From positions 61,179,673 to 61,243,672 of the forward strand of contig NC_090288.1 of NCBI RefSeq assembly GCF_037392515.1: a DNA stretch of 64,000 bases. The letters are read 5' to 3'. Positions 24,201 through 35,700 of this stretch are shown here, piece after piece. This stretch comes from Haliotis asinina. Taxonomy: Eukaryota > Mollusca > Gastropoda > Lepetellida > Haliotidae. The position numbers and the translations under genes are program-made. Below the pieces are notes generated by a model. It worked only from the letters and a program-made list of their open reading frames with translations, did not search any database and was not told the origin of the DNA. Within the stretch, counting starts at the first letter, position 1; each line of letters begins with the position of its first letter.

Positions 24201-25447
24201 CTCTCTTACCATAAATGATAGCAGTAAATGGACAAATGCATGACAAGTTATACAGAACTGTATATATAGTATGTCTGTGTTTTTCTCTAGGTGAAATGAA
24301 ACTAGAAGGAGATGAGACTCTTGGGTCAAGGTCAGATGGGTCAGAGATCAAGTCCAAGTCAAAACATCGTTTCAGCAGCTCACAAGGGTTTTCACCCAAG
24401 GTATTAGAGTATCAGATGAACATGGTCATTTTGTATTACTCATATCATTTCACTTTTCTTTTATCTTCAGTTTCATTTATGGATAGTGCTATTGCAGTGC
24501 ATGTCTTCATGTAGACCAGGAGGGCAGGGATGCCCCTGGCTAGGTATTCTCGAAATGTCCGTAGGACTATGAACTTCTTAAGCACATTTGCTATGATCAA
24601 ATTTTTAAACCTGTGCTTATGGGACTTGCTCTGAGACTTGCTTCACTGCAAGTTTTCTGCTCACATTAAGCTCTCACTCAATCACTCACTCCTACCCACC
24701 CACTCACTCATGTTGGCAGGATCTGCTGGACCTTCTAAAGAATGTGGAGAATGAGATCGAAACATGTGAGGCCAATCTCAAGGATGAGAATGAGAAACGG
24801 AAGAAGTACAAGGTAAGTGGTATCTCCAGTCTTCCTGGCCTTGCATGTCACAGCAGTCATCACCAGCAAATTCTCTACACTGTTACCATCGTTACACACT
24901 ACTCAAATATTATGAGTGTTGTCACATACATCATTGTTTTTGTCCATGTGTAGTGTACCTGAAGTGACAAGTAACGTAGATATGTCTAGATTAAAATACC
25001 ACGCTAGCTGTTTTTACATTAACTTTGACTGGCATTAATTTCCTGATCTGCATTACTAGCTGAATATCTTAGTCATCACAAATTATTCCTCAAGTCCACA
25101 CTTCAGTTCTATCCAAGCCTGGCCTGGCACACTAATATATCTGATCTTACAGGCCTAGGAGTTATATGCCTAGGAGGGTGATATCCAACTCATTCAATCA
25201 ATCTGATTCTATCTGCCATGACACTGTCCTTCCCTTCCAGATTGATGACTGTCGCCGCACACACAACTATGACCAGTTCCTGATGACCTTCCTGTCAATG
25301 CTGGCAGAACAGGGACATCTCGCCAATCTGGTTGAACAGAATGTTAATGTCAAGAAGCGTCAGGGTTCCAACATTGGGCGCCTACAACCGAAACCTCTTT
25401 CTCGTAATGATAAGCGTAGACGGTCACGCACAAGACGCAGAAGATGA
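4895..25447 (+). CDS. BAP1: BAP1-type ubiquitin carboxyl-terminal hydrolase, 13 coding exons
   Basis: Nuclear cysteine deubiquitinase of the UCH family; in other animals BAP1 pairs with ASXL proteins in the PR-DUB complex and removes ubiquitin from histone H2A. Exons: 4895-4931, 8062-8091, 8398-8452, 9676-9805, 10994-11113, 13794-13855, 14415-14557, 14781-14859, 15117-15240, 23149-23656, 24291-24400, 24720-24812, 25241-25447. All introns are GT-AG and the exons sum to 1,698 nt (565 aa plus TGA) in one frame. The start is set by the family N-terminus [13 protein letters not shown]. The UCH domain covers residues 1-~240 with oxyanion Gln84, Cys90 ([10 protein letters not shown]), His168 (AFHFVSY) and Asp183 (FELDGL). 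The C-terminus has a coiled coil, the RRTHNYD-type ULD segment and a KRRRSR-rich tail. Human BAP1 is 729 aa; the shortfall is in the central linker. The exon 9-10 junction reads LEALQQ/MVKVTTP, matching the family, so the 7.9-kb intron 9 needs no extra exon. Confidence 0.95.
5420..5605 (-). repeat. Degraded gastropod-type dispersed repeat (fragment)
   Basis: In BAP1 intron 1. Read in reverse it resembles the 3' part of the family best seen at 18787-19015: TTTGGTCTTCAGCAACTCATG on the plus strand corresponds to CATGGGTTGCTGAAGACC in reverse. Confidence 0.55.
5900..6070 (+). repeat. Dispersed repeat with CTTCATCAGGTGATTG motif
   Basis: In BAP1 intron 1. Same family as 4285-4400: GGATATCAACTTCTTTATG, then ACAACGTTTCGGAGTTAATG and CTCCTTCATCAGGTGATTG. 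It is followed by AC-rich unique sequence. Confidence 0.65.
6842..7530 (+). repeat. Three tandem copies of a ~240-bp unit
   Basis: Copies begin near 6842, 7095 and 7325. Each has TTTTCACCTATGTGC or a variant, then TTTCTGAAAGC.TATTCAAT, TATAAGTACTTG and GTACACGAA.GCACAT, followed by CATCTACT and CCTCCCACTG-type sequence. Lies in BAP1 intron 1. No coding frame is shared by the copies. Confidence 0.8.
7578..8050 (+). repeat. tRNA-derived SINE-like element, copy 1
   Basis: About 470 bp, roughly 85% identical by eye to 56215-56690. It contains an A-box-like GGTGGCCATGCAGTAGAGTG and a B-box-like GCAGTTCCAATCTCACC, then a shared long tail including CTGGGAAGCAGTCTTACTAA and ATTCTGGGAAAACAAGAGAT. Its 3' end lies within about 15-20 bp of the BAP1 exon 2 acceptor (8061/8062), so it supplies most of the local upstream intron context. 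Confidence 0.8.
9083..9480. repeat. Fold-back (hairpin) mobile-element relic
   Basis: In BAP1 intron 3. Two ~45-nt arms (about 9090-9136 and 9148-9192) are near-perfect reverse complements around a short spacer: GTGTCGAGGGAAATACAGGG against CCCCGTATTTCCCTCAACAC. About 290 bp of GC-richer sequence follows. I see no coding capacity. Confidence 0.7.
10143..10392 (-). repeat. Gastropod-type dispersed repeat, reverse copy
   Basis: In BAP1 intron 4. Reverse complement of the family at 18787-19015: GGGGTAGAATAGGTCTTCAG at one end and GAATATTACTGAGTGTGGCG, then CTCACTCATTC, at the other. Confidence 0.85.
10400..10515 (-). repeat. Gastropod-type dispersed repeat, reverse fragment
   Basis: A second partial reverse copy directly beyond the first (AGAATTGGCCTTCAACAACCC), more diverged. 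Confidence 0.5.
10557..10800 (+). repeat. Gastropod-type dispersed repeat, forward copy
   Basis: Contains CAACAATATTCTGGCTATAT, GGTCTGTAAATAATTGAG, CAGTGATCAACAGCATGA and CTGAAGACCTATTCTA in family order. The two flanking reverse copies make this a nested or clustered insertion region in BAP1 intron 4. Confidence 0.85.
12500..12665 (+). pseudogene. DIRS-type reverse transcriptase fragment
   Basis: Reads [23 protein letters not shown] and [12 protein letters not shown], the conserved LD..DAY.H.PI and LPFG blocks of DIRS/Pao-like reverse transcriptases. The catalytic YxDD block is absent and the following reading frame differs, so this is a broken remnant. Confidence 0.8.
12742..13074 (+). pseudogene. 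DIRS tyrosine recombinase C-terminal remnant
   Basis: A 110-codon open frame. [38 protein letters not shown] and PLVVAQPL match the layout of the DIRS recombinase C-terminus, with the likely nucleophile Tyr80. The usual HxxR motif reads HEIW (residues 44-47), so a catalytic arginine appears lost. The N-terminal half of the recombinase and the RNase H region are missing. Confidence 0.75.
15371..15830 (+). repeat. ~49-bp minisatellite downstream of BAP1 exon 9
   Basis: About nine copies of a unit running GTGAGACCAGGTGAACGATA then TTGTAAACTAATGGGA. Each copy contains AGAGGTGAGACC, which resembles the exon 9 donor CAGCAG/GTGAGACAATG 130 bp upstream. Two unit types (ACAAGGACGTAGAG and GGAGGACATAGAA) alternate, indicating higher-order expansion. 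Confidence 0.9.
16012..17122. mobile_element. 1.1-kb terminal-inverted-repeat DNA element, non-autonomous
   Basis: Termini GGGCCCCTATTCTGGAAAG (left) and the reverse complement of CTTTCGAGAATAAGTACCC (right) match at most positions. Both subterminal zones are dense in CTAGGATATCCTAA-like palindromes (near 16105-16150 and 16975-17095). The AT-rich interior has no convincing transposase frame. Lies in BAP1 intron 9. Confidence 0.7.
18229..18665 (+). repeat. ~85-bp tandem repeat
   Basis: About five copies of a unit containing GATGTGAGAAGTCACATATG, GACTACTGCTAAAAGTGGTG and CACTTCATCAGTTGTAAGTA. In BAP1 intron 9. A 115-codon open frame entering it is repeat-derived. Confidence 0.9.
18787..19015 (+). 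repeat. Gastropod-type dispersed repeat, best copy
   Basis: Starts GTGAGTGAGTGAATTTAGTC and contains GCAATATTCCAGGTATATGG, GGTCTGTAAATAACCGAG, CCAGACAATCCAGTGATC, then GGCAAGCATGGGTTGCTGAA and CTATTCTACCCCGG. This is the reference copy for the fragments listed elsewhere. From memory, such repeats are very common in Haliotis. Confidence 0.9.
19320..20070 (+). repeat. 45-bp minisatellite with a long open frame
   Basis: About 16 copies of a 45-bp unit containing GCTAAGGCTCTCCTAGCCTA then TGTTAAAGGTTTGGTGA. Because 45 is a multiple of three, one frame stays open for 195 codons (19507-20094), encoding repeats of [15 protein letters not shown]. It sits inside BAP1 intron 9 with no splice or start support, so I call it non-coding by default. 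Confidence 0.9.
20100..21300. other. BAP1 intron 9, unassigned part
   Basis: AT-rich intronic sequence. No exon with BAP1-like content, RNA gene or element recognised. Confidence 0.5.
21311..21779 (-). mobile_element. Terminal-inverted-repeat element, copy 1
   Basis: Ends ATTCTCTTTCCACAGAGGTT and, inverted, AACCTCTGTGGGAAGAGAAT. The flanks TTCAGCGGTC and GTTCAGCAGT suggest a target duplication of about 8-9 bp. Subterminal sequence matches 43784-44241 in the opposite orientation (for example TTGATTGCACAACT against AGTTGTGCAATCAA). No intact gene inside. In BAP1 intron 9. Confidence 0.75.
23149..25447 (+). CDS. BAP1: BAP1 exons 10-13: linker, ULD and basic tail
   Basis: Exon 10 (508 nt) encodes an acidic, Ser/Thr-rich linker, residues 261-430, containing [16 protein letters not shown], which closely matches a conserved vertebrate BAP1 segment. 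Exon 11 ends in FSPK. Exon 12 ([20 protein letters not shown]) is a coiled coil. Exon 13 gives the ULD core ([22 protein letters not shown]) and an Arg/Lys-rich C-terminus; in the human protein these parts bind ASXL and the nucleosome. I see no acidic-His-x-Tyr HCF-1-binding motif (NHNY in human) in the linker. Confidence 0.9.
23829..23955. repeat. Fold-back pair of the CTTCATCAGGTGAATGG repeat
   Basis: Two opposed half-copies in BAP1 intron 10: TTGCTCCTTCATCAGGTGAA followed at once by TTCACCTGATGAAGGAACAA. They are near-perfect reverse complements and would form a hairpin. Confidence 0.8.
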
Positions 25448-26970
25448 ATGATGTACCTTGTCCTTCTGCAGCATTACCTGCCTGAATTCTAGACGAAACA
25501 GGACAGTGAGAGAGGAAATATTACATTTTGGTGCTGAAAGAGAGCTTTACTACATTCTCGTATCCAGTTGTAAAATGATGATGTTGTGCCATGCCATTAT
25601 TCATCACATTCTGGGGGAGCTGGGGCCCTCAGTGCTTCATTATCCCTGAGCCAGATTCATACTAACAGCATGGATTGTCACTCATGTTATCAACCACCGG
25701 TTTTCCTGTCCTAGATTCACTAACATACCATAATGGTGAGTTGTGAATATTACCAAGTGTAACACAAACACATTCACTCATACATAAGGGTGGTGAATGT
25801 GCCCAGTTTTCATTGTTTCATCAGTGAAGCCTTGCAGGTACAGTTCAGTGCTTAATGCCTGTAGCTTGTACTGCTGTTATTCTTGTGTCGTTAAGGGAGG
25901 TAATCAACTATTGTGTCTCGGTCTTCCTCATGCATTTAGTTTTAATACTTCAGCTTTAGATGTAAATTGATACAACTGGTCGTATTGAACAGATTTTGAA
26001 TTATGATGCTGTAGTATTGTGTTGCTAGAAATGTTATACATTACACTGGTTTTCACTACAGTGCATATTTAGACTTGTTTCATCACATCACAACTAAAAG
26101 AGGTATTTCTGTTAACAGACAAAGCCGAATAATATATATGTTAAAGGTTTATAACAAAATTAGTTTCTGGAATTTGAGATGTTTATAATCTGGCCACATG
26201 ACTATATCCATTTGCTACTTGATAACTTCTGTAGTGAAATGAGAAATCATCCACCCTCAGATCAGAATTGTGACATTTTATAGCCTGTTATAATGGATCT
26301 CAAATTAGACCAAGCATGTTCATATTTGTCTGAGCAGATCTATGACTTGCACACCTGTGGTAAGCCCTGCACCCTTGTGCCTTTACGGGTTAAGAGACTG
26401 CAGCTGAAATCTCAAAGTATGCATGAAGAGATTATTGGAGCTAAAATATTATTTTTATAAGGCATTTGTTTGTGGCCAACATTGTACTAAAGGTGCTACC
26501 CCCTCTCCTCTGAATTCTGAATAACATCAAATATGTACATTGAGTCTTCTGAACACTAAATACTACTCAAAACAAATTTTTAAAAAGGTGAAATATGTAA
26601 GTTCTGTATGTGTACATTTAAGGTTTTACATGGGGAATCTGCATACAAAAAAATAAGTATTGAATACATTCCAAAAATATATATGAAATTCCTTGTTCCA
26701 AAAGGGTGTCTAAAGCCTCATTACTAATTATTTTACTGGTATGGAATCACAGACATTTTCAGATCAAATTGCTTGACTCCCAGGAACCAAATCTCTCCTT
26801 TGCCATTTGAATGATTGAATGTATCTGTACATTGTCCAGCGAAGGTTCGTGTTATCGGTATATATGCAAGTCAGTAAAGGGTGAAATTGACAGGCCGGTT
26901 CATTTGTTCCATGCGTTGTCATGATCTTCACATCACAGTCATCTCATCCCTGCTTATACTGAAAAATAAA
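25448..26970 (+). other. BAP1: Probable BAP1 3' UTR and candidate poly(A) signal
   Basis: Follows the TGA of exon 13 and holds no gene. An AATAAA lies at 26965-26970. The true cleavage site cannot be fixed from sequence alone; other AATAAA hexamers occur further on. Confidence 0.35.
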
Positions 26971-29900
26971 ACATATAAATACATATATATATCAATTTGG
27001 ATTTTGTTGTTTTTAAGGATGTGAATTTGACATTTTCATTTAGTTCGTGTGTATCAATCATTCTCAAAGGACAGTGATAAAGTCATGGGTGCCATTGTAC
27101 AAAGCTGTCTTAGGGATAAAGTGACAGTAATTCCCATACCTTAACACAGACTAAAGGTAGTCTCAATGCTACTCTTGTTTGCACAACAGCACCATGATCT
27201 GTAAACTGAAAGGCAAATTGTCAGTGACAGGGCAATAAGTTTAAGAAAAGAAATGACTTTTCTGTATAGACTCCTTTTTGTTCAGTACTGCAATGTTCGT
27301 TGTTATACCTTAACTGCTTAGTTCCCTTGATCAGTGATGACAGCAGTGTATAATGTCTTCAATGTTTAATCCATGATAAAACTGCTCACTTTAATCGAGA
27401 TGCCCAGCACATTTCCTAGTAGAAATACCTGTTTTCTTAAAACCTTTTAAAATTTTAAAATTGTGAAACCTATTGTGAGTGATTTCTGTGTATGCTCCAA
27501 ATGGTCTTAGTACTTTGTGAAACACAAATTTGCATATTACTGATAATCCTCCTCAGGTTATAAGGACACGACATGGCAGAGAACATGGTACGGAATAGGT
27601 CTGTAAGTAAGTGATATCACAGCTGATTTCACATTCACGACATGGTATATAAACATTGCAATGATCTAGCCTCAAGAGCTGAAATAGGTCTGTATTATGA
27701 TGTGAGTTATAGATTGTCTTACACATCTTAGAACTTCTGCCTTTTTCTCAACACATTTACCTCAAAGGGCGGACAGTGATGCAAGGGAGGTAACTCTTGG
27801 ATTTGCAATTCACAGCATAACACAAACTTTCTTCATCATATTTTCAGAATGGATACTTGTATTTAATCACACACAAAATACAGTGTCAGAAGTGTCACTT
27901 AACAATTACCACTGAATGGGGCTGACAGTGTGAGGGGATTATCTGAACCTTTTTGATGTGTCGCCGGATTAATGAAGCAAAACTATGTGTAATTAGCTTA
28001 TCTGTTACTGCTAATTAACGTCCGGATACAGAGAGTGAAGCACCGGATTAATGAATCAGCAGGTAATGAGTTTACATAGTAAACAAGATTGGTTACAGCT
28101 AGTTATTGTTCGGATATCGCGGGAATCGGATTATCGGGGTCTGCACTAACACGGCCTGACTGTATATATTTTGCAGTTGATTTTTAACAAAAAAAATATT
28201 TCTTAGTGAAAAACAAAATTCTGAGGCAGTATACCAGGCAAGCTTTTCCAGAAAGTGCCACAAAGTGGTTGTAGCTGTCTTTAAGTGTGTGTTAAAGTAT
28301 TGCACATTCTTCTTAACACTATGATCATGTTTTAGGCCCTACTGAATATTTAACCGTAACAAAGGGATATATTTCTTTTCACTTTGTTTTCACAAACATA
28401 AATAGGTTGTTGTTTAATTCCACACTCAGCAATATTCCACTCTTATGTCAGTGGCCTGTAAATAGTTGATTCTGAACCAGACAATCCAGTTATCAACAGC
28501 ATGAGCTCAGTTGCGATACAATGATATTTGTCAAAGTCAGCAAGCCTAACCACTCAATCCTGTTAGTCGTCTCTTTCAACAAGCATTGGTTCTTAAATGG
28601 ATCTTCATGGGTCACATTAACGAGAGACACTAGAACTAGATGCATAGAAAAAGATTTTATTGCAAGTGTAAATGATTGACAGTAATAAAACTTGTTTCAA
28701 GAGCAACATGAATATTGCGTAGAGACATGATTGGTTATCACATAGATACAAGCATACAACAGTATCACTGTTTGTTACATGATATCGGTTGTTATCACGT
28801 TAATAAAAACGTCCAATGATGATATCATTTGTTATCACATGCAGTCACAGATCACAGCAGTGTTATCACAGATCAGTTAGTCCTGAGTGAGACGAAGACA
28901 TTAAATATACAATCAGACAGTGCTCTTTTGTAAATAATGCATACCACTGAGTACCTATACATATTTCACTACATTGTACAACAGTCTCCAGTGCTGGTTA
29001 TTGTTCTTGTTTAATAATTGTTCTATCACTACTTGAAACTAGTGTCCCGCAATGACGTGTACAGTAAACTATGTATGCTTAAAATGAACTGGCAGATATT
29101 TCAAAGTGTCTTTTAGCCCTGACCACCTGCTCCATATTTCAGTCAAATCCCGTTGAGTTCATTATAACTTTTGTTTATTGTACATGGTGTTAAGATTCAC
29201 TATAGATTACGCCTTGGGTAAATAAAATGGATATGAGTTATCTCCATTACTTAACAGTAAAATATGGTTGAAATAGTGCAGTGTCTGGCATTAAGTTACT
29301 GTCATATGGAATACTGAACGTTATACATTGCTACTGCTCATGTTTCACCTTCAACAGCATCATCAATATTTATCTGTTTGAAGACATCTATTAAAACCTT
29401 GAGAAACACTTAGATGCAGATGTAGCTTTTTGAGACAGGTCGGCTGCGTTCATTCATGCATGCACATTGTACATTTTCACCCATTTTCACAAGAGTGTCA
29501 TGGTCATTTAATAAACTTTCCCTGCATCGCCATTTGAAGCCACCTAAACTGTTATATATATATACATGTTACATCTAATCAATTTCGTAAATGCTGGAAT
29601 GTCAACTCAATAACACAGATATATCATGTAATGTTCAACAGTGTAGGAAGCTCCTTTAAACAAGAACATTTTGTTCTAACCTTAACTAATTTTAATCATC
29701 TTTCTGTCTTGTAAATGCTGCATTCAACAAAATGAATGCTACAGTATTTTACTTTAAAGTGAACGTAGATATGTTGAGACCTTCTACTCTAAACAAACCA
29801 TTTTCAGAACTCACACATGTGAAAATCACAGATGTGAACCCACGATTTTGACTACACCGCATTATGTGATATATAAAGTGACTGATGGTGTTGTGGACAT

Positions 29901-32725
29901 TTGTTGTGTCTGTTAAACTGATATCCCCAGCTTCTCAGTCCAGCATCTCAACCCTCCTGTGCATCAGGGACAGTTACACAGAGTAACATATATGTACATG
30001 GTATTTGTTGTGTGTGGCGTGACATAGCTATGATACATTTGTACAAAGTTCATACTTGTGAGTAGAATTAACAAATGCGTAAAGGCACATATATTGCTGA
30101 ATCAGCACAAAGACAGATTACCTAATACAAACAATGGAAATAATACTGATGAAGCTGTGCATTTGTTAACTAGAGACTGAGCAGATAGGACTCATTAATA
30201 CATTATACTACATCGACTGGTCTACAGAAGTCGGTGACCAGTGTCTATCATGTCTAGCAAAGCTTAACATAGAAAATATGGGTACTACATAACAGACATA
30301 TTTGCAATGCTAACAATGAATATATAATTTACCACAAACAGATTTAACTACATTAGAGGGAATGCCCACAAAGGGTTCACCAGTAATAACTACCATGGCA
30401 TTAACCCTGGGCTTCAAGTGTTTTATCCACTGAGACACCTCAGGTACCCATGATGCATGTTTTATACAGACCTGGTTCTTATGATGGTTGGTACTGTGAG
30501 GTCATTTAGGCCAGCACTTGGTCACTGAATTATTTTGATAACTGGTTGAAACTGAAATCACTGCATCTTTTCAGTACATGTAACATATATGAATATATAT
30601 ACAGTATCTTGTAAATGGTGTAAATCCCGTTCAAAACAACAGTTAATATTACAAGAAGGATGTGTTAAATGGAATGAATGCAGGCACACAAAGTTTTAAG
30701 TTACAGCTCATGAAAAAAAACAGGACATAAAACAAGCATCTTGTGTTGACAAAATTATGAAATAACAAAAAATATTAGAAACAGACTTTGTAATCCATTT
30801 TTGGTGTGAAATCATTAATGAATATCAAAATTCACCGAAAATGTGAGGTAGTACATTTGGTATTTGATTAATCGTGGACTTATTTTTTATATTGTGCCAA
30901 CAGAATCAATTTGTTCTTAACTGTCAGTGATAATTTTTGATTATTATTGCAACACTATTGAACTAAAATGATCCATTACATTCAGTTTCTAATTCTGACA
31001 ACTATCAGAATTTTATTTATAAAAACATTTGTGAGGTTCAGTCTGTACCAAGGAATATACAGATCACATGAAACAGCATAACCAAAACATAAAGGCAGTA
31101 AGGTCATAATATCCTAAGAAAAACTTTTCCTACTAATTTATATTTGCAAATCTTGATAAAACCTAACAGCCTCCTTCCATACCGTGTTACTATGGAAACG
31201 CAGCATATGTAGAGGAATACTGCAATGTAACCATGAATTGTTATTCTGGAAAACTTGTAAATGTTTGGAGGTTCTATCCAGAAAAACAGGACTTCACTGT
31301 AATACATGCTGAGAACATACTACTTGGGTGAGCAGTAGACAACGTTTTATAATGTGACACTGAATGGGACAACACCCCCATGTTTCTGTGCATTCTGTCA
31401 GCTAATGTTATGAAAGGAAGAATCATTTACTGACCAAAGGCTTGTATCATATGAAGCCTATATAATATCTCATAGACACTACAGATTTAGTGATTCCCAG
31501 TGTCTGCCTCGTTTTTGAGAACACATTATGACAGCCTCTGTTGATGACATCACAATTGGTCATCGTGTCATTTGAACAATAGACTGCCACCTGTGAAATA
31601 AGGGTCAACATTCCATACATTCTTTGCTTCATTTTTCCTCTTAAAACGTCTTTGATATATAGAAACAATAATCAGTTTACTTCATAATGCCTGTAGAGGA
31701 TCATGTTTACAAAGACATGGCATAACAAAAAACATTGTAACAGCTAATCTAAAAGTGTATAATCTAATAAAAATGTAATTAAGATAAAACAACACATGTA
31801 CTCAATCAACAGTTGTGTAAATTGTCAGCACAGATTTCAGACACATGACTTTAGCATTATAAATAATAAATATATAATACCTCTTTTCAGCATCAACTTG
31901 ACAATATGTACATTATATGTCTTGGAATAATAATTTAACATGATATGTACATAACGGTTCAGTATTTACTGAAAAAAATTACATAATGTGTCTTCTTGTA
32001 CTCATTTGACATAGGATAATACTCCAGTATTGAAATAATTACATAATATGTCTTGCAGTATTCATCTGACATAGCAATTACATAATACTGCCTTCCTCTT
32101 TCCTTGTATTCTGTCATAAATATGACCTCTGAATTTACTGCAATATTAATTTGAAATGATAATATATTCACATAGTCACAAGATATTTCACAAACATTTT
32201 CAACAGTAATGTAACATGCACCACACAATATGCAATCATTCCACAACATGAATCCTTGTGATGCAACTCTCCTTGAAACTGCAACTTGGACATCAGGCAG
32301 CTGATCTCATGAGGACTGGACGGAGTAAACACTTTTTGCTGAGAACCAACCAAACGTCCCTAAAAGAATCCCAAAAGGATGCTGCAAATGAGTTATGTGT
32401 CCCTGTATCTCAGCAGCTAGATTTAGTTCTGAGGTTAACTCATTAAGTGTGACACAAGCTTGTGGTGCCGGAGTTTGTAGCCTGTTAAACTCCCAGCACT
32501 TTAGTCTCTTACAGTAATATGCAGTGTCCATATTGGAAGGAGTTGCCATCATTGTGGTTCTAGCAAGACCATGCTTTAGGATTTCCAGAAAACGTTTGAA
32601 AGAGCTTCACTTGTCAGTTGAGGCAAAGAACACTATACCCTTCAGATCCAAGGATATTCAGGATATAGCTAGTTGTCGAGGTGACACAGCACAGTTGACT
32701 CAGTCAGTGTATATTCAACACATTG
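26971..32725. other. Region between BAP1 and the dynein gene
   Basis: AT-rich, with no recognised gene on either strand. It should include the dynein 3' UTR. Minus-strand AATAAA candidates (TTTATT on plus) occur at 31012-31017 and 28656-28661. One dispersed-repeat fragment lies at 28414-28615. Confidence 0.5.
28414..28615 (+). repeat. Gastropod-type dispersed repeat, degraded copy
   Basis: Contains CAGCAATATTCCACTCTTAT, then GGCCTGTAAATAGTTGAT and CAGACAATCCAGTTATCAAC, followed by TTAGTCGTCTCTTTCAACAA, in the same order as 18787-19015. Confidence 0.8.
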
Positions 32726-35700
32726 CTAGTCATCAAGCTGGCACAGCAAGGCTACCCCCCTGTTGATCCAGTGACTCTCTGGTTTGTCTGTGGCCAGCTG
32801 GATGGTCAATACGTAGTTGGTGGAATGACCGGTAGTTGACAGCACACCACGCCGAGCGCTAGTCTTGTACACTGGAACAAGACACATCACGTCTATTACA
32901 TCATTTGTAATATCCTTCAATTCAAGTGCCCTGTGTTCCTTGAAACTGATCTGCAAAACCATCTTTGGCTATGAAAGTAAATGTTAGTATGGAAGGTAGG
33001 ATTGTCATAGTGCTGAGGCAGCTTTGTGGAATGGAGCCATGGTTTTTAGCAATATTCCAGCCAAATCACATCAGTAACACCACATATAAGTTTTCACATA
33101 CTGCGCCCATGTTGGGAACTGAACCTGTGTATTTGGCGTGACAAGCCAACACTTTGACAACTTGGCTACCCCACTGATCTTTTCCCCAATGGTTTGAATT
33201 TTTGTGGCAGATGCATTCTGGGTACAGTGTAAAGGATTGAGTGAGTGAATCTAGTTTCACGCCGCCTTTACCAATATTCCAGCAATATCACGGCAGGGGA
33301 CACCAGAAAGCGGCTTCACACATTGTACACATGTGGGGCATTGAACCCTTGTGTTTGGTGAGATGAGCAAATGCTTTAACCATTAAAATACCTCACACCA
33401 TAAATTTACAGTGTGAAGGAATGACCCTACACTGATTCACTGAGTAACTGAGTAACTGACATGGATTGTTGGTTTGATATTCCAAACATATTAAAAGTTA
33501 TGTTTTGAGAACTAAATACATGTTGACCGAGTATATAACGCCAGGTGAAGTATCACCAGGCCACCACTCACCAGGACAGGAATATGTAAGTCCATCGGCA
33601 AACTGGGACTTCTCTCCCGGCTTTAACCAGATCTGAATAACTTGAGGAATCCAACTGTGATGTATAGTACATAAAACATAGATAGTAAAGTAGTGCTGGG
33701 ACCGGTAACCCAGGTACTGGATATGGATGGGTCATGAGTTGGACACGGATACCTGTCTCAATACCACATCTGTTATGATCATATGGCTGATGTTTTAAAC
33801 AATGTGACATGTTATTCTTTCATGACTAAAATGTTGTCTTGTCTTTGAAGAATTAGACATAACTTCACTTGAACATAATAGTTCAGTTATTGAAACTTTG
33901 ACCTGAAGAATTTATTGCCATTTCGTGGAAATTTGGTATCAGAAATTAACATGATAGTACAGCATATAGATACAAAAGTATTTTTGTCATTCCCTAAGAC
34001 AGGCATTGTTCATTTGTTATATGTTTATTTTAAATTAGTGTACTTATTCTACTGATCCAACAGCAAGTTTATGAAATTTAGAGTAAAATGTAAGCTAAAA
34101 CAAAACAAAATCCCACCTAACGATCTTCATGTATAAAGTCCACATATATAAAGTCGTGTTAGTTCTATGGTCATGACATCCCCTGATACCACAGTAACCA
34201 GGACGTCTCATGACATCCCCTGATACCACAGTAACCAGGACATCTCATGACATCCCCTGATACCACAGTAACCAGGACGTCTCATGACATCCCCTGATAC
34301 CACAGTAACCAGGACGTCTCATGACATCCCCTGATACCACAGTAACCAGGACGTCTCATGACATCCCCTGATACCACAGTAACCAGGACGTCTCATGACA
34401 TCCCCTGATACCACAGTAACCAGGACGTCTCATGACATCCCCTGATACCACAGTAACCAGGACATCTCATGACATCCCCTGATACCACAGTAACCAGGAA
34501 GTCTCATGACATCCCCTGATACCACAGTAACCAGGACATCTCATGACATCCCCTGATACCACAATAACCAGGACATCTCATGACATCCCCTGATACCACA
34601 GTAACCAGGAAGTCTCATGACATCCCCTGATACCACAGTAACCAGGAAGTCTCATGACATCCCCTGATACCACAGTAACCAGGACATCTCATGACATCCC
34701 CTGATACCACAGTAACCAGGACATCTCATGACATCCCCTGATACCACAGTAACCAGGACATCTCATGACATCCCCTGATACCACAGTAACCAGGACATCT
34801 CATGACATTCCCTGATACCACAGTAACCAGGAAGTTTCATGACATCCCCTGATACCACAGTAACCAGGACATCTCATGACATCCCCTGATACCACAGTAA
34901 CCAGGACATCTCATGACATCCCCTGATACCACAGTAACCAGGACATCTCATGACATCCCCTGATACCACAGTAACCAGGACATCTCATGACATTCCCTGA
35001 TACCACAGTAACCAGGAAGTTTCATGACATCCCCTGATACCACAGTAACCAGGACATCTCATGACATCCCCTGATACCACAGTAACCAGGAAGTCTCATG
35101 ACATTCCCTGATACCACAGTAACCAGGAAGTTTCATGACATTCCCTGATACCACAGTAACCAGGAAGTCTCATGACATCCCCTGATACCACAGTAACCAG
35201 GAAGTCTCATGACATCCCCTGATACCACAGTAACCAGGAAGTCTCATGACATCCCCTGATACCACAGTAACCAGGAAGTCTCATGATACCACAGTAGCCA
35301 GGAAGTCTCATGACATTCCCTGATACCACAGTAGCCAGGAAGTCTCATGACATTCCCTGATACCACAGTAGCCAGCCAGTCACACAGTGAACAGAGGGAT
35401 ACTATCAGTGTGACATGACTCAAACCTCCCACCTATCTCCTGCACACTGCCCCACTTCTCACTTACAAAAACCAACAGCCAGCCCCTGATGAACTCAAGT
35501 TAAAAGGATACAATTGGTGTGGGATCATACAAGATCTTAGGCTGTGACTCTGCTATCACTTGCGTCTGTCGACACCATCGTGCTCCTTCCATGTACAAAC
35601 CCTTGATGTAGGCACCATTTTTCTGAAACATTCATGCTATGTACACAACAAGCAGTAAATCACTCTGTATGACGAGGTCTGTCATGATTGCACTCATGCC

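Noticed and set aside
25448..32725. A third gene between BAP1 and the dynein
   Set aside because: Only short unsupported frames, no recognisable motif and no consistent splice pattern.
34171..35375. CRISPR-like regular repeats
   Set aside because: Units are directly contiguous with no unique spacers, and the DNA is animal; it is a minisatellite.
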